A DNA stretch of 64,000 nucleotides from Parazoarcus communis SWub3 = DSM 12120 (GTDB lineage: Bacteria; Pseudomonadota; Gammaproteobacteria; Burkholderiales; Rhodocyclaceae): NCBI RefSeq assembly GCF_003226565.1, contig NZ_QKOE01000011.1, forward strand, positions 82,715 through 146,714, in the 5' to 3' direction. A model generated the notes under the pieces. That model searched no databases. It worked only from the letters and a program-made list of their open reading frames with translations, and was not told the origin of the DNA. Numbering within the stretch: position 1 is the first letter of the stretch; each line of letters opens with the position of its first letter. Below, piece after piece: positions 1 through 10,200 of the stretch. A program made the position numbers and the translations under genes.

Positions 1-774
<774 letters not shown>

Positions 775-866
775 CTGACCCGCCAGTTGGCGTGTAATTT
801 CGCGGTCGGTGCTGCAGGGCAGTGCCGGCCGCGTTTGCTTTGTTGCGTCACCTTTCAAGAGATCCG

Positions 867-2108
867 ATGAATCTGCTTTATGCCCAATCCGGTGGCGTGA
901 CCGCCGTCATCAATGCAAGCGCTGCCGGTGTCATTGATGCCGCCCGCAAGCATGCGGCTATCGGCAAGGTGTTTGCGGCCCGTCATGGCATCCTGGGTTT
1001 GCTTGATGAGGCGCTGTACGACACTGCAGGTGTTGATACCGCAGCCTTGCTCAATACCCCCGGCGGGGCGTTCGGTTCCTGCCGTTTCGATCTGCCGAGT
1101 GAGGCGGACGAGCCGGCAGTCTATGATCGATTGTTCGCGGTGCTGCAGGCGTACCGGATTGGTGGCTTGCTGTACAACGGGGGCAATGGCTCGATGGACC
1201 TGATCGTGAAGGTGGCGGAGTCTGCCCGGCGCAGGGGCTATCCATTGATCAGCGTCGGGGTGCCGAAGACGGTGGACAACGATATCGAGGGCAGTGACTG
1301 TTGTCCGGGTTTTGGTTCGGCCGCAAAGTATCTGGCGACCTCCATGCGTGAAGCGGGGCGTGATGTTGCGGCCATGACGGGCCGCAGCGGCCGGGTATTC
1401 GTCATGGAGGTGATGGGGCGCAATGTGGGCTGGCTGGCTGCCTCAACTGCGCTGGCCGCGCGTAGTGCGGACGAGGCTCCGCATATCGTGCTGATGCCGG
1501 AGGTGGCATTTGACGAAGAGGCGTTTCTGGCGCGCGTCAGGCAGGTGGTCGAGCGCCTGGGTTATTGTGCGGTGACTGTGGCTGAAGGGTTGAAAGGGGC
1601 GGATGGGCGACCGCTGATGGAGCAGGCGCGGGATGCGCGTGGCTACGTGCAGTTGGGCGGAGCGGGTGAAGAGGTTGCCCGTCTGATCGGCGAGCGTCTT
1701 GGTTACAAGCATCACTACGGAAATCCCGACTACCTGCAGCGTGCAGCCGGCCACTGGATGTCTGCAACCGACCGTGAGCAGGCTTATGCCGTGGGGGCGG
1801 CGGGTGTCGAGTTGCTGATGGCAGGTCAGGATGGCGTTATGGCGGCAATCCGGCGTTTGTCGGATCAGCCTTACTGTTGGGATGTGATTGCAGTGCAGGC
1901 GGCTTCCATCGCGAATCTCGAGCGTCGGGTACCGAGAGCGTTCATTTCAGACGACGGGCTTCATGTCAGCGAACTGGGTCGCCGTTATCTGCTACCGCTG
2001 ATTGCAGGTGAGATTGCCGTGCCGTGCACGGATGGTCTGCCCGACCACTACATCATGGATTTCCCGTTGATGCCGAGGTTGCTGCCTGATTTTCGGCGTT
2101 CGGCATAA
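867..2108 (+). CDS. 6-phosphofructokinase, probably PPi-dependent type
   Basis: Phosphorylates fructose 6-phosphate at C1. In betaproteobacteria that lack a classical glycolytic PFK, the PPi enzyme works reversibly. The 413-residue product has MNLLYAQSGGVTAVINASAAG at the donor site, YNGGNGSMDL near 110, PKTVDND near 135 and the effector/substrate motif MEVMGRNVGWLAA near 185. The Lys of PKTVDND is the hallmark of PPi-type enzymes (ATP enzymes have PGTIDND). The GGNGS segment, however, keeps Gly where PPi enzymes usually have Asp, so the donor is less clear-cut than the usual annotation implies. The start at 867 follows AAGAGATCCG; longer frames add non-conserved sequence. It lies downstream of adk and may be cotranscribed. 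Confidence 0.88.
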   Translation: MNLLYAQSGGVTAVINASAAGVIDAARKHAAIGKVFAARHGILGLLDEALYDTAGVDTAALLNTPGGAFGSCRFDLPSEADEPAVYDRLFAVLQAYRIGGLLYNGGNGSMDLIVKVAESARRRGYPLISVGVPKTVDNDIEGSDCCPGFGSAAKYLATSMREAGRDVAAMTGRSGRVFVMEVMGRNVGWLAASTALAARSADEAPHIVLMPEVAFDEEAFLARVRQVVERLGYCAVTVAEGLKGADGRPLMEQARDARGYVQLGGAGEEVARLIGERLGYKHHYGNPDYLQRAAGHWMSATDREQAYAVGAAGVELLMAGQDGVMAAIRRLSDQPYCWDVIAVQAASIANLERRVPRAFISDDGLHVSELGRRYLLPLIAGEIAVPCTDGLPDHYIMDFPLMPRLLPDFRRSA

Positions 2109-2183
2109 GACATGGCGGCCAGGGTTGGCTGCCCTCCGAGTGGCAGCGTCGTCACGCTGCCTTGCCGTGGCAATGTCTGGTTG

Positions 2184-2816
2184 TCATGCACCGTTAACGA
2201 CAGGGTTAAGGCTGTAGTGAACGGTAAGCCGGGCCTCTGCCAGCACGTGCCCGGCGATGGCCTGACGCACTTCGGGGCCGCCGAAACGCCCCTCTACTGG
2301 GCAGCGCTCGACATCCAGCGCATACAGCGTGAACACGTAATGGTGTAGCCGCTCGTCGTTCCATGGCGGGCAGGGGCCATCGTAGCCATGGTAATCGCCA
2401 CGCATTGCCTCGTCGCCGGCGAACCAGTCGGTGTAGTTGTTGATGCCTTGGCGTGTGCCATGTGCAGCGGCTGGGCCGGTCTTGCCGCCGGGCGTGACTT
2501 CGTTGGAATAGCTGCCTTCGGCGATTTCATTCAGGTTTGCGGGAATGTCGACCAGAACCCAGTGGAAGAAATCGACGCGCGGCAGATCGATGGGGACGCT
2601 GCGTCCTTCCTGGTTGACGTCGTCGCCGCGGCTTGGCACGTCCGGGTCGTGGCAGATCAGGGCAAAGGAGCGGGTGCCTTCGGGGGCGCCGGACCAGGCA
2701 AGGTGGGGGTTGCGGTTGGCGCCCAGGCAGACATGGCCTTCGTCTGCCGGGATGCAGAAGGTAAACTGGCCTGCGATGCGGGTGCCGTCGGTGATGCTGT
2801 GGCTGCTCAACTTCAT
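2184..2816 (-). CDS. PEBP/YbhB-YbcL family protein
   Basis: A 210-residue member of the phosphatidylethanolamine-binding protein-like family (YbhB/YbcL type). The visible signatures are the anion-site strand around CHDPDVPSRG and the segment FFHWVLVDIP, followed by the glycine-rich GPCPPWNDERLHHYVFTLYALD, which is characteristic of bacterial members. The molecular function of bacterial PEBP-like proteins is not established. No signal peptide is seen, so it is probably cytosolic. The start at 2816 is preceded by GGAG at a suitable distance; upstream extensions do not resemble the family. It converges with the phosphofructokinase gene and is followed on the opposite side by murJ, also on the minus strand. 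Confidence 0.88.
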   Translation of the reverse strand: MKLSSHSITDGTRIAGQFTFCIPADEGHVCLGANRNPHLAWSGAPEGTRSFALICHDPDVPSRGDDVNQEGRSVPIDLPRVDFFHWVLVDIPANLNEIAEGSYSNEVTPGGKTGPAAAHGTRQGINNYTDWFAGDEAMRGDYHGYDGPCPPWNDERLHHYVFTLYALDVERCPVEGRFGGPEVRQAIAGHVLAEARLTVHYSLNPVVNGA

Positions 2817-2884
2817 GGGGCTGTCTCCGTCCGTGTCAGTCATGCAAGCGCTGATTCTAGCCCTTGCCGGCAGTCGGGTGGCGC

Positions 2885-4423
2885 TTAGCTTGCTGCCCGG
2901 CGCCTGAAGTCGCGCGGGCGGAAACCCAGCGCGAACAGGGTTGCAAAGTACGCCGCAGCGGCAATGCTGACGATGCCGCCCAGCCAAAGCACCCGCTCGA
3001 GGCCGCTGCGTGCAATCCAGGTCTGGTCGTCGCCGGTCAGCAGCCAGAGTACGCAGCCCATGATCGCCAGTGCGGCCAGTAGCTTGAGCCAGAAGGGTCC
3101 CCAGCCTGCTTGTGGGCGATAGACGCCGCGTTTGCGCAGGCCGCGATACAGCAAACCGGCATTCAGACAGGCGGCAAGACCGATCGATAGCGCCAATCCT
3201 GCGTGCTGCAGGGGTAGGATGAAGGCCAGGTTCATCAACTGCGTGGCCAACAACGTGATCAGCGCGATTTTTACCGGGGTGCGGATGTCCTGGCGGGCGT
3301 AGAAACCAGGCGCCAGCACCTTGACCAGGATCATGCCGGTCAGGCCCACGGTATAGGCGAGCAACGCATTGCGAGTATGGAAGACGTCATCTGGCGAGAA
3401 GGCGCCGTAATGAAATAGTGTGGTAATCAGTGGAACGGCCAGCATCGCCAGGCCGAGTGCGGCAGGCAGGGTCAGCATCAAGGTCAGCCGCAGTCCCCAG
3501 TCGAGTAGCGAAGAAAAGGCTTCGGGGTTTTCGTTCGCGTGCAGCTTTGCCAGGCTGGGCAGCAGGATGGTGCCGAGCGCCACACCCAGCAGACCGGCGG
3601 GAAACTCCATCAGCCGGTCGGCGTAGTACAACCATGACACGCTGCCACTTTGCAGGAAGGAGGCGAAGATGGTGTTGATCAGCAGCGAGATCTGGCTGAC
3701 CGAAACGCCAAGGATGGCGGGCGCCATCAGCTTGAGGATGCGGCGGACCCCGGGGTCGCGGGTGTCCAGATTGAAGCGCGGCAGCATGCCGATCTTCATC
3801 AGCGGACGGATCTGCAGTGCAAGCTGGAGTATGCCGCCAAGAAAGACGGCCCAGGCGAGTACCAGTATGGGGGGGGTGAACCAGGGGGCGGCAAAAAGCG
3901 CCATGCCGATGAAAGCCAGATTGAGCAGCACTGGCGTGAAGGCGGGAATTGCAAAGCGGCTCCAGGTGTTCAGAATTCCGCCTGCAAGGGCCACCAATGC
4001 CATGAACAGGATGTAGGGGAAGGTAATGCGGGTCAGTTCGACTGTCAGCGCAAACTTGTCTGCATCGGCCGAGAAGCCGGGGGCAGAAATGTGAATGATC
4101 AACGGGGCGCCGATGACCCCCAGCAGGGCGACCACTGCGACGGCGAGGGCGAGCAGGGTGGCAACCTTGTCGATCAGCAGGCGGGTGGCGGTTTCACCCT
4201 GTTTGTTCTTGTATTCGGCCAGAATCGGTACGAAGGCCTGAGAGAAGGCGCCCTCGGCAAACATGCGACGCAGCAGGTTGGGCAGGCGGAAAGCGACGAA
4301 GAAGGCGTCGGTCATCATGCCGGCACCAAAGGTGCGCGCGATGACGAAGTCGCGTACAAAGCCGAGGATGCGCGACAGCAAGGTCATGCCGCTGACGGTG
4401 GCGAGGGCGCGCAGAAGGTTCAT
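2885..4423 (-). CDS. murJ: Lipid II flippase MurJ
   Basis: An integral inner-membrane MOP-superfamily protein that translocates lipid II across the cytoplasmic membrane for peptidoglycan synthesis. The 512-residue product starts [22 protein letters not shown], a well-conserved MurJ N-terminus, with the downstream [25 protein letters not shown] segment split over helices 1-2. About 14 hydrophobic segments are visible along the length. The start at 4423 is set by this conserved N-terminus; the ribosome-binding site is weak. The gene is divergent from rpsT, an arrangement common in beta- and gammaproteobacteria. Confidence 0.96.
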   Translation of the reverse strand: MNLLRALATVSGMTLLSRILGFVRDFVIARTFGAGMMTDAFFVAFRLPNLLRRMFAEGAFSQAFVPILAEYKNKQGETATRLLIDKVATLLALAVAVVALLGVIGAPLIIHISAPGFSADADKFALTVELTRITFPYILFMALVALAGGILNTWSRFAIPAFTPVLLNLAFIGMALFAAPWFTPPILVLAWAVFLGGILQLALQIRPLMKIGMLPRFNLDTRDPGVRRILKLMAPAILGVSVSQISLLINTIFASFLQSGSVSWLYYADRLMEFPAGLLGVALGTILLPSLAKLHANENPEAFSSLLDWGLRLTLMLTLPAALGLAMLAVPLITTLFHYGAFSPDDVFHTRNALLAYTVGLTGMILVKVLAPGFYARQDIRTPVKIALITLLATQLMNLAFILPLQHAGLALSIGLAACLNAGLLYRGLRKRGVYRPQAGWGPFWLKLLAALAIMGCVLWLLTGDDQTWIARSGLERVLWLGGIVSIAAAAYFATLFALGFRPRDFRRRAAS

Positions 4424-4504
4424 TCCGGGGCAGGCAATGGCTGTTAAAGGGCGGATGATAGCTGGCCCTCGCATGCTCGCGGCAAATTTAGTGCATCGAA
4501 ATGC

Positions 4505-4533
4505 TTGCGCCGCGATAACTGGGCAGTTAGAAT
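4505..4533 (+). promoter_or_regulatory. Sigma-70 promoter of rpsT
   Basis: TTGCGC at 4505-4510 and TAGAAT at 4528-4533 are separated by 17 bp, about 45 bp before the S20 start codon. The -10 is followed by CGAGGGC. The spacing is ideal and the position in the murJ/rpsT divergent gap supports the call. Confidence 0.7.
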
Positions 4534-4577
4534 CGAGGGCTTCTTAGAACCACCTTATTTACACGGGAATCACATAT

Positions 4578-4844
4578 ATGGCCAACTCGGCACAAGCTCG
4601 CAAGCGCGCACGTCAGGCGACCAAGGCCCGCGCCCACAACGCCAGCCTTCGTTCGCGTCTGCGTACTGCGATCAAGGCCGTGCGCAAGGCTATCGTCGGC
4701 GGTGACAAGACTGCCGCGCAGTCGGTCTTCCGCACTTCGATGAGCACCATCGACAGCATCGCCGACAAGAAGATCATCCACAAGAACAAGGCCGCTCGTC
4801 ACAAGAGTCGTCTGTCCGCTGCTGTCAAGGCAATGGCTGTTTGA
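4578..4844 (+). CDS. rpsT: 30S ribosomal protein S20
   Basis: An 88-residue, very basic protein that binds 16S rRNA in the small subunit. The sequence begins [21 protein letters not shown] and ends in an Ala/Lys-rich helix, both typical of S20. It is monocistronic: its own promoter lies upstream and a strong intrinsic terminator follows 40 bp after the stop codon. Confidence 0.98.
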   Translation: MANSAQARKRARQATKARAHNASLRSRLRTAIKAVRKAIVGGDKTAAQSVFRTSMSTIDSIADKKIIHKNKAARHKSRLSAAVKAMAV

Positions 4845-4888
4845 TCTTGATGTCTGCGTGATGGGCTGAAAAGCGCATCTGCAAAAAA

Positions 4889-4917
4889 ATTGGCGACTTC
4901 GGTCGCCATTTTTTTTG
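4889..4917 (+). terminator. Rho-independent terminator of rpsT
   Basis: TGGCGAC-TTCG-GTCGCCA forms a 7-bp stem with a stable TTCG tetraloop, followed by eight T residues and preceded by A residues. The A-run upstream could let it work in both directions, but no nearby minus-strand gene ends here. Confidence 0.92.
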
Positions 4918-5022
4918 CCAAGGCTGGTTCTAGATTGCTGGCTGGGATTGTGGCGTCTGGATGCAGGGTAGGAGGCGATGAATGTGTCGCCCCCTTCAAT
5001 TCAAGGTGGATCGATATGAGTG

Positions 5023-5313
5023 TCAGAGCTGGTCGCTGCTGATCGGCTCCATCTGCAGTTCATTGTCATTGGCAAAATTGACCATGAACTTGTATGCAAG
5101 GGGTTCGATGTCGTAGAGACGGGCGTCGACCATGACGGTCTTCTGGCCCTTCAGGGTGCAACCGGGGCGCACGTAGGGGGAATACTGCATCCGGTGATCG
5201 GCGCCAAAGGCCGACATGATGCCGCACAGTCGATCCGCCCAATCGCTGGGGCGGAATGTTTTTCCTTCCCTGGTGACCCCGATGATGACAAAGCTTTCGA
5301 TCTTCTGGTTCAT
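5023..5313 (-). CDS. DUF3579 family protein
   Basis: A 96-residue small soluble protein beginning MNQKIESFVIIGVTREGKTF, with WADRLCGIMSAFG and a C-terminal acidic/hydrophobic strand. The whole length matches what I recall of the DUF3579 family, which is restricted mainly to betaproteobacteria and has no established function. It lies alone on the minus strand, divergent from argD. There is no signal peptide or membrane segment. Confidence 0.8.
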   Translation of the reverse strand: MNQKIESFVIIGVTREGKTFRPSDWADRLCGIMSAFGADHRMQYSPYVRPGCTLKGQKTVMVDARLYDIEPLAYKFMVNFANDNELQMEPISSDQL

Positions 5314-5445
5314 GTGTCACGCCATGTCGGCTACGGGGAAGGGATCTGGTCGGGGTGGCCGGTTCCAGATCCCGGAACGCGGCGGATTCTAGCAGAAAAA
5401 TGGCCTGTTTAACGAGGGGGTGAGGGCCGCAGGTGTGGGTCGATA

Positions 5446-5521
5446 TGTACAGCACCCCCGGTTTTGGCTTAAGATCGCGGCTTATTCCTGCACGGCGGCG
5501 ATTGCCGCCGTGCGCGTTTTT
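5446..5521 (+). promoter_or_regulatory. Candidate argD promoter and terminator-like leader hairpin
   Basis: A weak promoter, TGTACA at 5446-5451 and TAAGAT at 5470-5475 (18-bp spacing), is followed by a hairpin GCACGGCGGC-GATT-GCCGCCGTGC at 5490-5513 and then GCGTTTTT. The hairpin sits between the putative transcription start and the argD start codon. No plus-strand gene precedes it, so it looks like an attenuator rather than the end of another gene. Confidence 0.45.
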
Positions 5522-5545
5522 GGTCCATCCTGATCGGGGTTTTCC

Positions 5546-6718
5546 ATGTCCCATGTCATGAACACCTACGCCAGATTGCCGGTGGCATTCACGCACGGCG
5601 ACGGCGTCTGGCTCCACGACGAAACGGGCAAGCGCTATCTGGACGCGCTTTCTGGTATCGCGGTATCCACCCTCGGCCACAATCACCCCCGCCTGGTGCG
5701 TGCCATTTCGCAGCAGGCTTCGCGTGTGCTGCATACTTCCAACCTGTATGGCATTCCGTTGCAGGATCGCCTGGGTGACCGGCTGGCCGAGTTGTCCGGT
5801 ATGGAAGAGGTGTTCTTCTGCAACTCCGGCTGTGAGGCCAACGAGGCTGCGATCAAGCTGGCGCGGATGTTCGGTCACCAGAAAGGGATCGAACTGCCCA
5901 CCATCATCGTGATGGAAAGCGCTTTCCACGGTCGTACCATGGCAACGCTGTCGGCAACCGGCAACCGCAAGGCCCAGGCCGGGTTTGAACCGCTGGTGTC
6001 GGGTTTCGTGCGCGTGCCGTACAAGGATATTGCGGCCATTCGTCAGGCGGTCGAACACAACCACCAGGTCGTGGCGGTCATGCTCGAGATGATCCAGGGC
6101 GAGGGCGGCATCAACATCGCCGATGACGCGTTTCAGCGTGAAGTGCGTGCGCTGTGCGACGAGCGCGGCCTGTTGATGATCTGCGACGAAGTGCAATGTG
6201 GTGTGGGCCGTACCGGACGCTGGTTCGGCTGGCAGCACGCAGGGGTCATGCCTGACGTGATGACGCTGGCCAAGGGTCTGGGGTCGGGTGTGCCGATCGG
6301 TGCCTGTCTGACCGCTGGGCGGGCAGCTGGCTTGTTCAAGCCGGGTAATCATGGCTCTACCTTCGGCGGCAACCCGCTGGCATGTGCGGCTGGCCTGGCC
6401 ACACTGGATGCGATCGCTGACGATCGTCTGATGGAAAACGCGGTTCAGGTTGGTAATGAGATCCGCGCGGGGCTGGCCGAGGCGCTCAAGGGTGTTGATG
6501 GTGTGGTGGAGATCCGTGGCAAGGGGCTGATGATCGGCGTGGAGCTCGATCGTCCTTGTGGCGAACTGGTCAAGCGCGGCCTTGATGCCGGGCTGTTGAT
6601 CAATGTCACCGCAGAGCGGGTGGTGCGTCTGCTGCCGGCACTGGTGTTTACCAGTGTCGATGCTCAGACCCTGGTCGACGCGCTTGCACCGCTGATCCGC
6701 GATTTCCTGTCGCAATAA
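5546..6718 (+). CDS. argD: Acetylornithine aminotransferase
   Basis: A PLP-dependent class III aminotransferase converting N-acetylglutamate 5-semialdehyde to N2-acetylornithine in arginine synthesis; the family often also acts on succinyl-diaminopimelate. The 390-residue product has FFCNSGCEANEAAIKLAR near 90-107, the ICDEVQCGVGRTG segment with the PLP-ring Asp near 211, and TLAKGLGSGVPIGA with the Schiff-base Lys near 243. The start at 5546 gives MSHVMNTYARLPVAF; the second Met (5558) is a possible alternative. It is followed 18 bp later by argF, then argG, forming an arginine cluster. Confidence 0.95.
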   Translation: MSHVMNTYARLPVAFTHGDGVWLHDETGKRYLDALSGIAVSTLGHNHPRLVRAISQQASRVLHTSNLYGIPLQDRLGDRLAELSGMEEVFFCNSGCEANEAAIKLARMFGHQKGIELPTIIVMESAFHGRTMATLSATGNRKAQAGFEPLVSGFVRVPYKDIAAIRQAVEHNHQVVAVMLEMIQGEGGINIADDAFQREVRALCDERGLLMICDEVQCGVGRTGRWFGWQHAGVMPDVMTLAKGLGSGVPIGACLTAGRAAGLFKPGNHGSTFGGNPLACAAGLATLDAIADDRLMENAVQVGNEIRAGLAEALKGVDGVVEIRGKGLMIGVELDRPCGELVKRGLDAGLLINVTAERVVRLLPALVFTSVDAQTLVDALAPLIRDFLSQ

Positions 6719-6736
6719 GGCAAGGGCTGGTTGCCA

Positions 6737-7663
6737 ATGACTTCTCCCAGACACTACCTGCAGTTCAAGGATTTCTCCGCCGACGAGTACGCCTATCTGT
6801 TCGGGCGTACCAAGTGGATCAAGGACAAGTTCAAGAACTACGAGCCGTATCATCCGATGTTCGATCGCACATTGGTGATGATCTTCGAGAAGGCCAGCAC
6901 CCGCACCCGTTTGTCTTTCGAGGCCGGCATGCAGCAGTTGGGGGGGTCAGCAATCTACCTCAACACCCGCGACTCGCAATTGGGGCGCGGTGAGCCGGTC
7001 GAGGATGCGGCGCAGGTCATCTCGCGGATGAGCGACATCGTGATGATCCGTACCTTCGAGCAGGAGATCATCGAGCGTTTTGCCGCCAATTCGCGGGTGC
7101 CGCTGATCAATGGCCTGACCAATGAGTACCACCCCTGCCAGATCCTGGCCGACATCTACACCTTCATCGAGCATCGTGGCGATATCCGCGGCAAGACGGT
7201 GGCCTGGGTGGGGGATAGCAACAACATGTGCAACACCTGGCTGCAGGCCGCCGAGGTGCTGGATTTCAACGTGCATGTGTCGACCCCGCCGGGTTACGAA
7301 GTCGAACCCGAGCGTGCGGGCCTGTACGGTACCGATCATTTCGAGCAGTTTGCCGACCCCCTCGAAGCGTGCAAGGGCGCGCATCTGGTGACCACCGATG
7401 TGTGGACTTCGATGGGTTTCGAGGCAGAGAACGAAGCCCGAATGAAGGCCTTTGCCGACTGGTGCGTCGACGCCGAAATGATGTCGGTGGCTTCAGGCGA
7501 TGCCTTGTTCATGCATTGCCTGCCGGCTCACCGCGGCGAGGAAGTGACCGCCGAAGTCATCGATGGTCCGCAATCGGTGGTGTGGGACGAAGCAGAGAAC
7601 CGCCTGCATGTGCAGAAGGCCCTGATGGAATATCTCGTACTCGGCCGCGTCGGGGACGAGTGA
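6737..7663 (+). CDS. argF: Ornithine carbamoyltransferase
   Basis: Transfers the carbamoyl group from carbamoyl phosphate to ornithine to make citrulline. The 308-residue product carries the carbamoyl-phosphate motif STRTR near 54-58, HPCQ near 131-134, the ornithine-side segment WVGDSNNMCNTW and the conserved HCLPAHRG near 259-266. I place the start at the ATG at 6737 (MTSPRHYLQF) rather than the TTG two codons earlier, with AAGGGC upstream. It lies in the argD-argF-argG cluster. Confidence 0.96.
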   Translation: MTSPRHYLQFKDFSADEYAYLFGRTKWIKDKFKNYEPYHPMFDRTLVMIFEKASTRTRLSFEAGMQQLGGSAIYLNTRDSQLGRGEPVEDAAQVISRMSDIVMIRTFEQEIIERFAANSRVPLINGLTNEYHPCQILADIYTFIEHRGDIRGKTVAWVGDSNNMCNTWLQAAEVLDFNVHVSTPPGYEVEPERAGLYGTDHFEQFADPLEACKGAHLVTTDVWTSMGFEAENEARMKAFADWCVDAEMMSVASGDALFMHCLPAHRGEEVTAEVIDGPQSVVWDEAENRLHVQKALMEYLVLGRVGDE

Positions 7664-7734
7664 TCGAAACAACGCGGAAAAGCTGCTAACCGCCGCTGCC
7701 CACAAGGTAGCCGGCACCTGGAACGGACAAGACG

Positions 7735-8964
7735 ATGAGCGATGTGAAGAAAGCAGTGCTCGCCTATTCGGGCGGGCTGGATACCTCGGTGATCCTGAAG
7801 TGGCTGCAGGACACCTATCAGTGTGAAGTGGTGACCTTCACCGCTGATCTCGGTCAGGGCGAAGAGCTGGAGCCGGCACGCCAGAAGGCGCTCAAGTTCG
7901 GCATCAAGCCGGAGAACATCTTCATCGACGACCTGCGCGAAGAGTTCGTGCGGGATTTCGTCTTTCCGATGTTCCGCTGTAACACCGTTTATGAAGGGGA
8001 GTACCTGCTGGGTACCTCCATCGCCCGTCCGCTGATCGCCAAGCGTCAGATCGAGATTGCCCGTGCAACCGGTGCCGATGCGGTGTCGCATGGCGCGACC
8101 GGCAAAGGCAATGATCAGGTGCGTTTCGAGTTGGGTTATTACGCCTTGATGCCGGGCGTGAAGGTGATCGCGCCGTGGCGCGAGTGGGATCTGCTGTCGC
8201 GCGAGAAGCTGCTCGCCTACGCCGAGAAGGCAGGCATCCCCATCGAGATGAAGCACAAGCAGGGCGGCTCGCCCTATTCGATGGACGCCAACCTGCTGCA
8301 CATCTCCTTCGAGGGTCGTCACCTGGAGAACCCGGCTGCCGAAGCCGAAGAGGACATGTGGCGGTGGACGGTGTCGCCCGAAGCGGCACCCGATGCCGCC
8401 GAGTACATCGACCTCGAGTTCGAGAAGGGCGATGTTGTGGCAATCAACGGTACCCGCCTGAAGGCACACGAAGTGCTGGCCAAGCTTAACGAGCTGGGTG
8501 GCAAGCACGGTATCGGCCGCCTTGATCTGGTGGAGAACCGCTACGTCGGCATGAAGAGCCGCGGCTGCTACGAAACCCCGGGGGGCACCATCCTGCTGAA
8601 GGCCCACCGTGCCATCGAATCGATCACCCTGGATCGTGAAGTCGCTCACCTCAAGGATGATCTGATGCCGCGCTACGCCAGCATGATCTATAACGGCTAC
8701 TGGTGGAGTCCCGAGCGTCAGGCCATCCAGGCGCTGATCGACCATACCCAGCAGACTGTCAATGGCTGGGTGCGGATCAAGCTGTACAAGGGTAACGTCA
8801 TCGTGACGGGTCGTGACTCCAAGACCGACTCACTGTTCGACCCGACCATCGCCACGTTCGAGGATGATGCCGGCGCATACAACCAGAAGGATGCGCACGG
8901 TTTCATCCGCCTTAATGCACTGCGTATGCGGATTGCAGCCAACGCCAAGGCAAAACGCGGCTGA
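7735..8964 (+). CDS. argG: Argininosuccinate synthase
   Basis: Joins citrulline and aspartate with ATP to form argininosuccinate. The 409-residue type I enzyme begins with the N-type ATP pyrophosphatase motif AYSGGLDTS near residues 9-17 and has [14 protein letters not shown] near 120. There is no linked argininosuccinate lyase (argH) in the window. The 71-bp gap to argF is compatible with cotranscription. GGAACGGACAAG upstream provides the ribosome-binding site. Confidence 0.97.
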   Translation: MSDVKKAVLAYSGGLDTSVILKWLQDTYQCEVVTFTADLGQGEELEPARQKALKFGIKPENIFIDDLREEFVRDFVFPMFRCNTVYEGEYLLGTSIARPLIAKRQIEIARATGADAVSHGATGKGNDQVRFELGYYALMPGVKVIAPWREWDLLSREKLLAYAEKAGIPIEMKHKQGGSPYSMDANLLHISFEGRHLENPAAEAEEDMWRWTVSPEAAPDAAEYIDLEFEKGDVVAINGTRLKAHEVLAKLNELGGKHGIGRLDLVENRYVGMKSRGCYETPGGTILLKAHRAIESITLDREVAHLKDDLMPRYASMIYNGYWWSPERQAIQALIDHTQQTVNGWVRIKLYKGNVIVTGRDSKTDSLFDPTIATFEDDAGAYNQKDAHGFIRLNALRMRIAANAKAKRG

Positions 8965-9017
8965 TCGCAACTGCGATCCGTCTTGCAGCCCTGCGGGGCT
9001 GTTGATTTCCGGAAACG

Positions 9018-9251
9018 ATGATGGACAACGAAGTACTGATCTTTGGGCTGACGATTGCGGAGTTCGAGGATATTTCGCTCAAAGTCTGCTTTACCGCCCT
9101 GATCCTCTACATGCTGTTCATCATCGGCAACCTGGTCAAGGAATCCAAGGCAGGCAAGTACGGCGCGATGTGGATGTTCATCGGCCTGGGCCTGGGTTTT
9201 CTCGGCTTTGTCGCCAAGGGCTTCATCCAGAAGATCCTTGGCATCGAATAG
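9018..9251 (+). CDS. DUF2788 small membrane protein
   Basis: A 77-residue protein with two hydrophobic helices, at about 24-41 (CFTALILYMLFIIGNLV) and 51-68 (WMFIGLGLGFLGFVAKGF), joined by a short basic loop KESKAGKYG. It matches the DUF2788 family, found next to argG in related bacteria, with no known function. It is probably an inner-membrane hairpin. The next gene, ppnP, starts 12 bp downstream, so these are likely cotranscribed with argG. Confidence 0.75.
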   Translation: MMDNEVLIFGLTIAEFEDISLKVCFTALILYMLFIIGNLVKESKAGKYGAMWMFIGLGLGFLGFVAKGFIQKILGIE

Positions 9252-9263
9252 GACATATCTGCA

Positions 9264-9587
9264 ATGAGCATCACCGAAAAGCTCGACGGCGTGGCTGTCA
9301 CCACCAAGGCCAATGTGTACTTCGATGGCAAGTGCGTCAGCCACAGCGTTCGTTTTGCCGATGGCACCGGCAAGTCGGTTGGCGTGATCCTGCCGTCCAC
9401 CCTCACCTTCAATACCGGTGCGCCGGAAGTCATGGAAGGCGTGGCCGGTAGCTGCCGGGTACGCCTGAAGGGCGAGACCGAGTGGAAGACCTATGGTGCT
9501 GGCGAATCCTACAATGTGCCGGGCAACGCCAGCTTCGACATCGAAGTGGTGGGCGAGCCTTACCACTACATCTGCCATTTCGGCTGA
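9264..9587 (+). CDS. ppnP: Pyrimidine/purine nucleoside phosphorylase
   Basis: A 107-residue single-domain cupin-like protein of the PpnP (YaiE, formerly DUF1255) family, which phosphorolyses a broad range of nucleosides. Typical features are KANVYFDGKCVSHSV, GVILPSTLTFNTGAPEVMEG and the terminal PYHYICHFG. It is full length. It sits between DUF2788 and yajQ with short gaps on both sides (12 and 21 bp), consistent with one transcript. Confidence 0.92.
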   Translation: MSITEKLDGVAVTTKANVYFDGKCVSHSVRFADGTGKSVGVILPSTLTFNTGAPEVMEGVAGSCRVRLKGETEWKTYGAGESYNVPGNASFDIEVVGEPYHYICHFG

Positions 9588-9608
9588 TCACGCAGGGAGA
9601 GCGAAGCG

Positions 9609-10094
9609 ATGCCGTCTTTCGACATCATGTCCGAGGTCGATCAACCCTCGCTGCGCAATGCCGTCGAGCAGGCCAATCGCAAGGTCGACGGCCGGCACGA
9701 CTTCAAGGGCACCAGTGCCAAGATCGAGCATGCAGACAAGTTGCTGACCCTTTATGGAGACAGCGACTTTCAGCTCGATCAGATCAAGACCATCCTGTTG
9801 CCCGAGATGACCAAGAAGAACGTCGACGTCCGTTGTCTCGATTACGGCGACGTGCAGAAAATCTCCGGCAACAAGGTCAAGCAGGAAGTCAAGGTGCGCG
9901 TTGGCGTTGATCAGGATCTGGCCAAGAAGATCGTCAAGCTGTTGAAGGACAGCAAGATGAAGGTTCAGGCGGCGATTCAGGGCGATGCCGTGCGTGTGTC
10001 CGGTGCCAAGCGCGATCTGCTGCAGGAAGCCATTGCTCTGGTCAAGAAACAGGTTACCGATTTCCCCTTGCAGTTCGGCAACTTCCGCGACTGA
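9609..10094 (+). CDS. yajQ: YajQ family nucleotide-binding protein
   Basis: A 161-residue cytosolic protein of the YajQ (UPF0234) family with two ferredoxin-like domains; family members bind tRNA/nucleotides and in some bacteria cyclic di-GMP. It begins [21 protein letters not shown], and includes [13 protein letters not shown] and the C-terminal [11 protein letters not shown], all diagnostic. It ends 33 bp before a long hairpin that probably terminates the argG-yajQ run. Confidence 0.95.
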   Translation: MPSFDIMSEVDQPSLRNAVEQANRKVDGRHDFKGTSAKIEHADKLLTLYGDSDFQLDQIKTILLPEMTKKNVDVRCLDYGDVQKISGNKVKQEVKVRVGVDQDLAKKIVKLLKDSKMKVQAAIQGDAVRVSGAKRDLLQEAIALVKKQVTDFPLQFGNFRD

Positions 10095-10127
10095 CGTACG
10101 GTTTTCGCGCCTGTCTTACTCAAGTTT

Positions 10128-10160
10128 CGAGCCCTGTTGCCGTTAAGGTAACAGGGCTCG
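10128..10160 (+). terminator. Long hairpin after yajQ, probable terminator
   Basis: CGAGCCCTGTTGCC and GGTAACAGGGCTCG pair over 14 positions (one G-T) around a GTTAA loop. The following AATGTTTTCT is only a weak T-tract. The hairpin separates yajQ from the small YjfB-like gene. Confidence 0.7.
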
Positions 10161-10200
10161 AATGTTTTCTGCATTCGGCCACTCATACAAGGTGCATGTC

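Noticed and set aside
5066..6853. A 595-codon frame antisense to argD
   Set aside because: It covers argD and extends into the DUF3579 gene in a different frame; no motif supports it.
10162..10200. N-terminal extension of the YjfB-like protein
   Set aside because: The extension begins immediately after the terminator hairpin and is absent from the conserved family pattern; 10201 is preferred.
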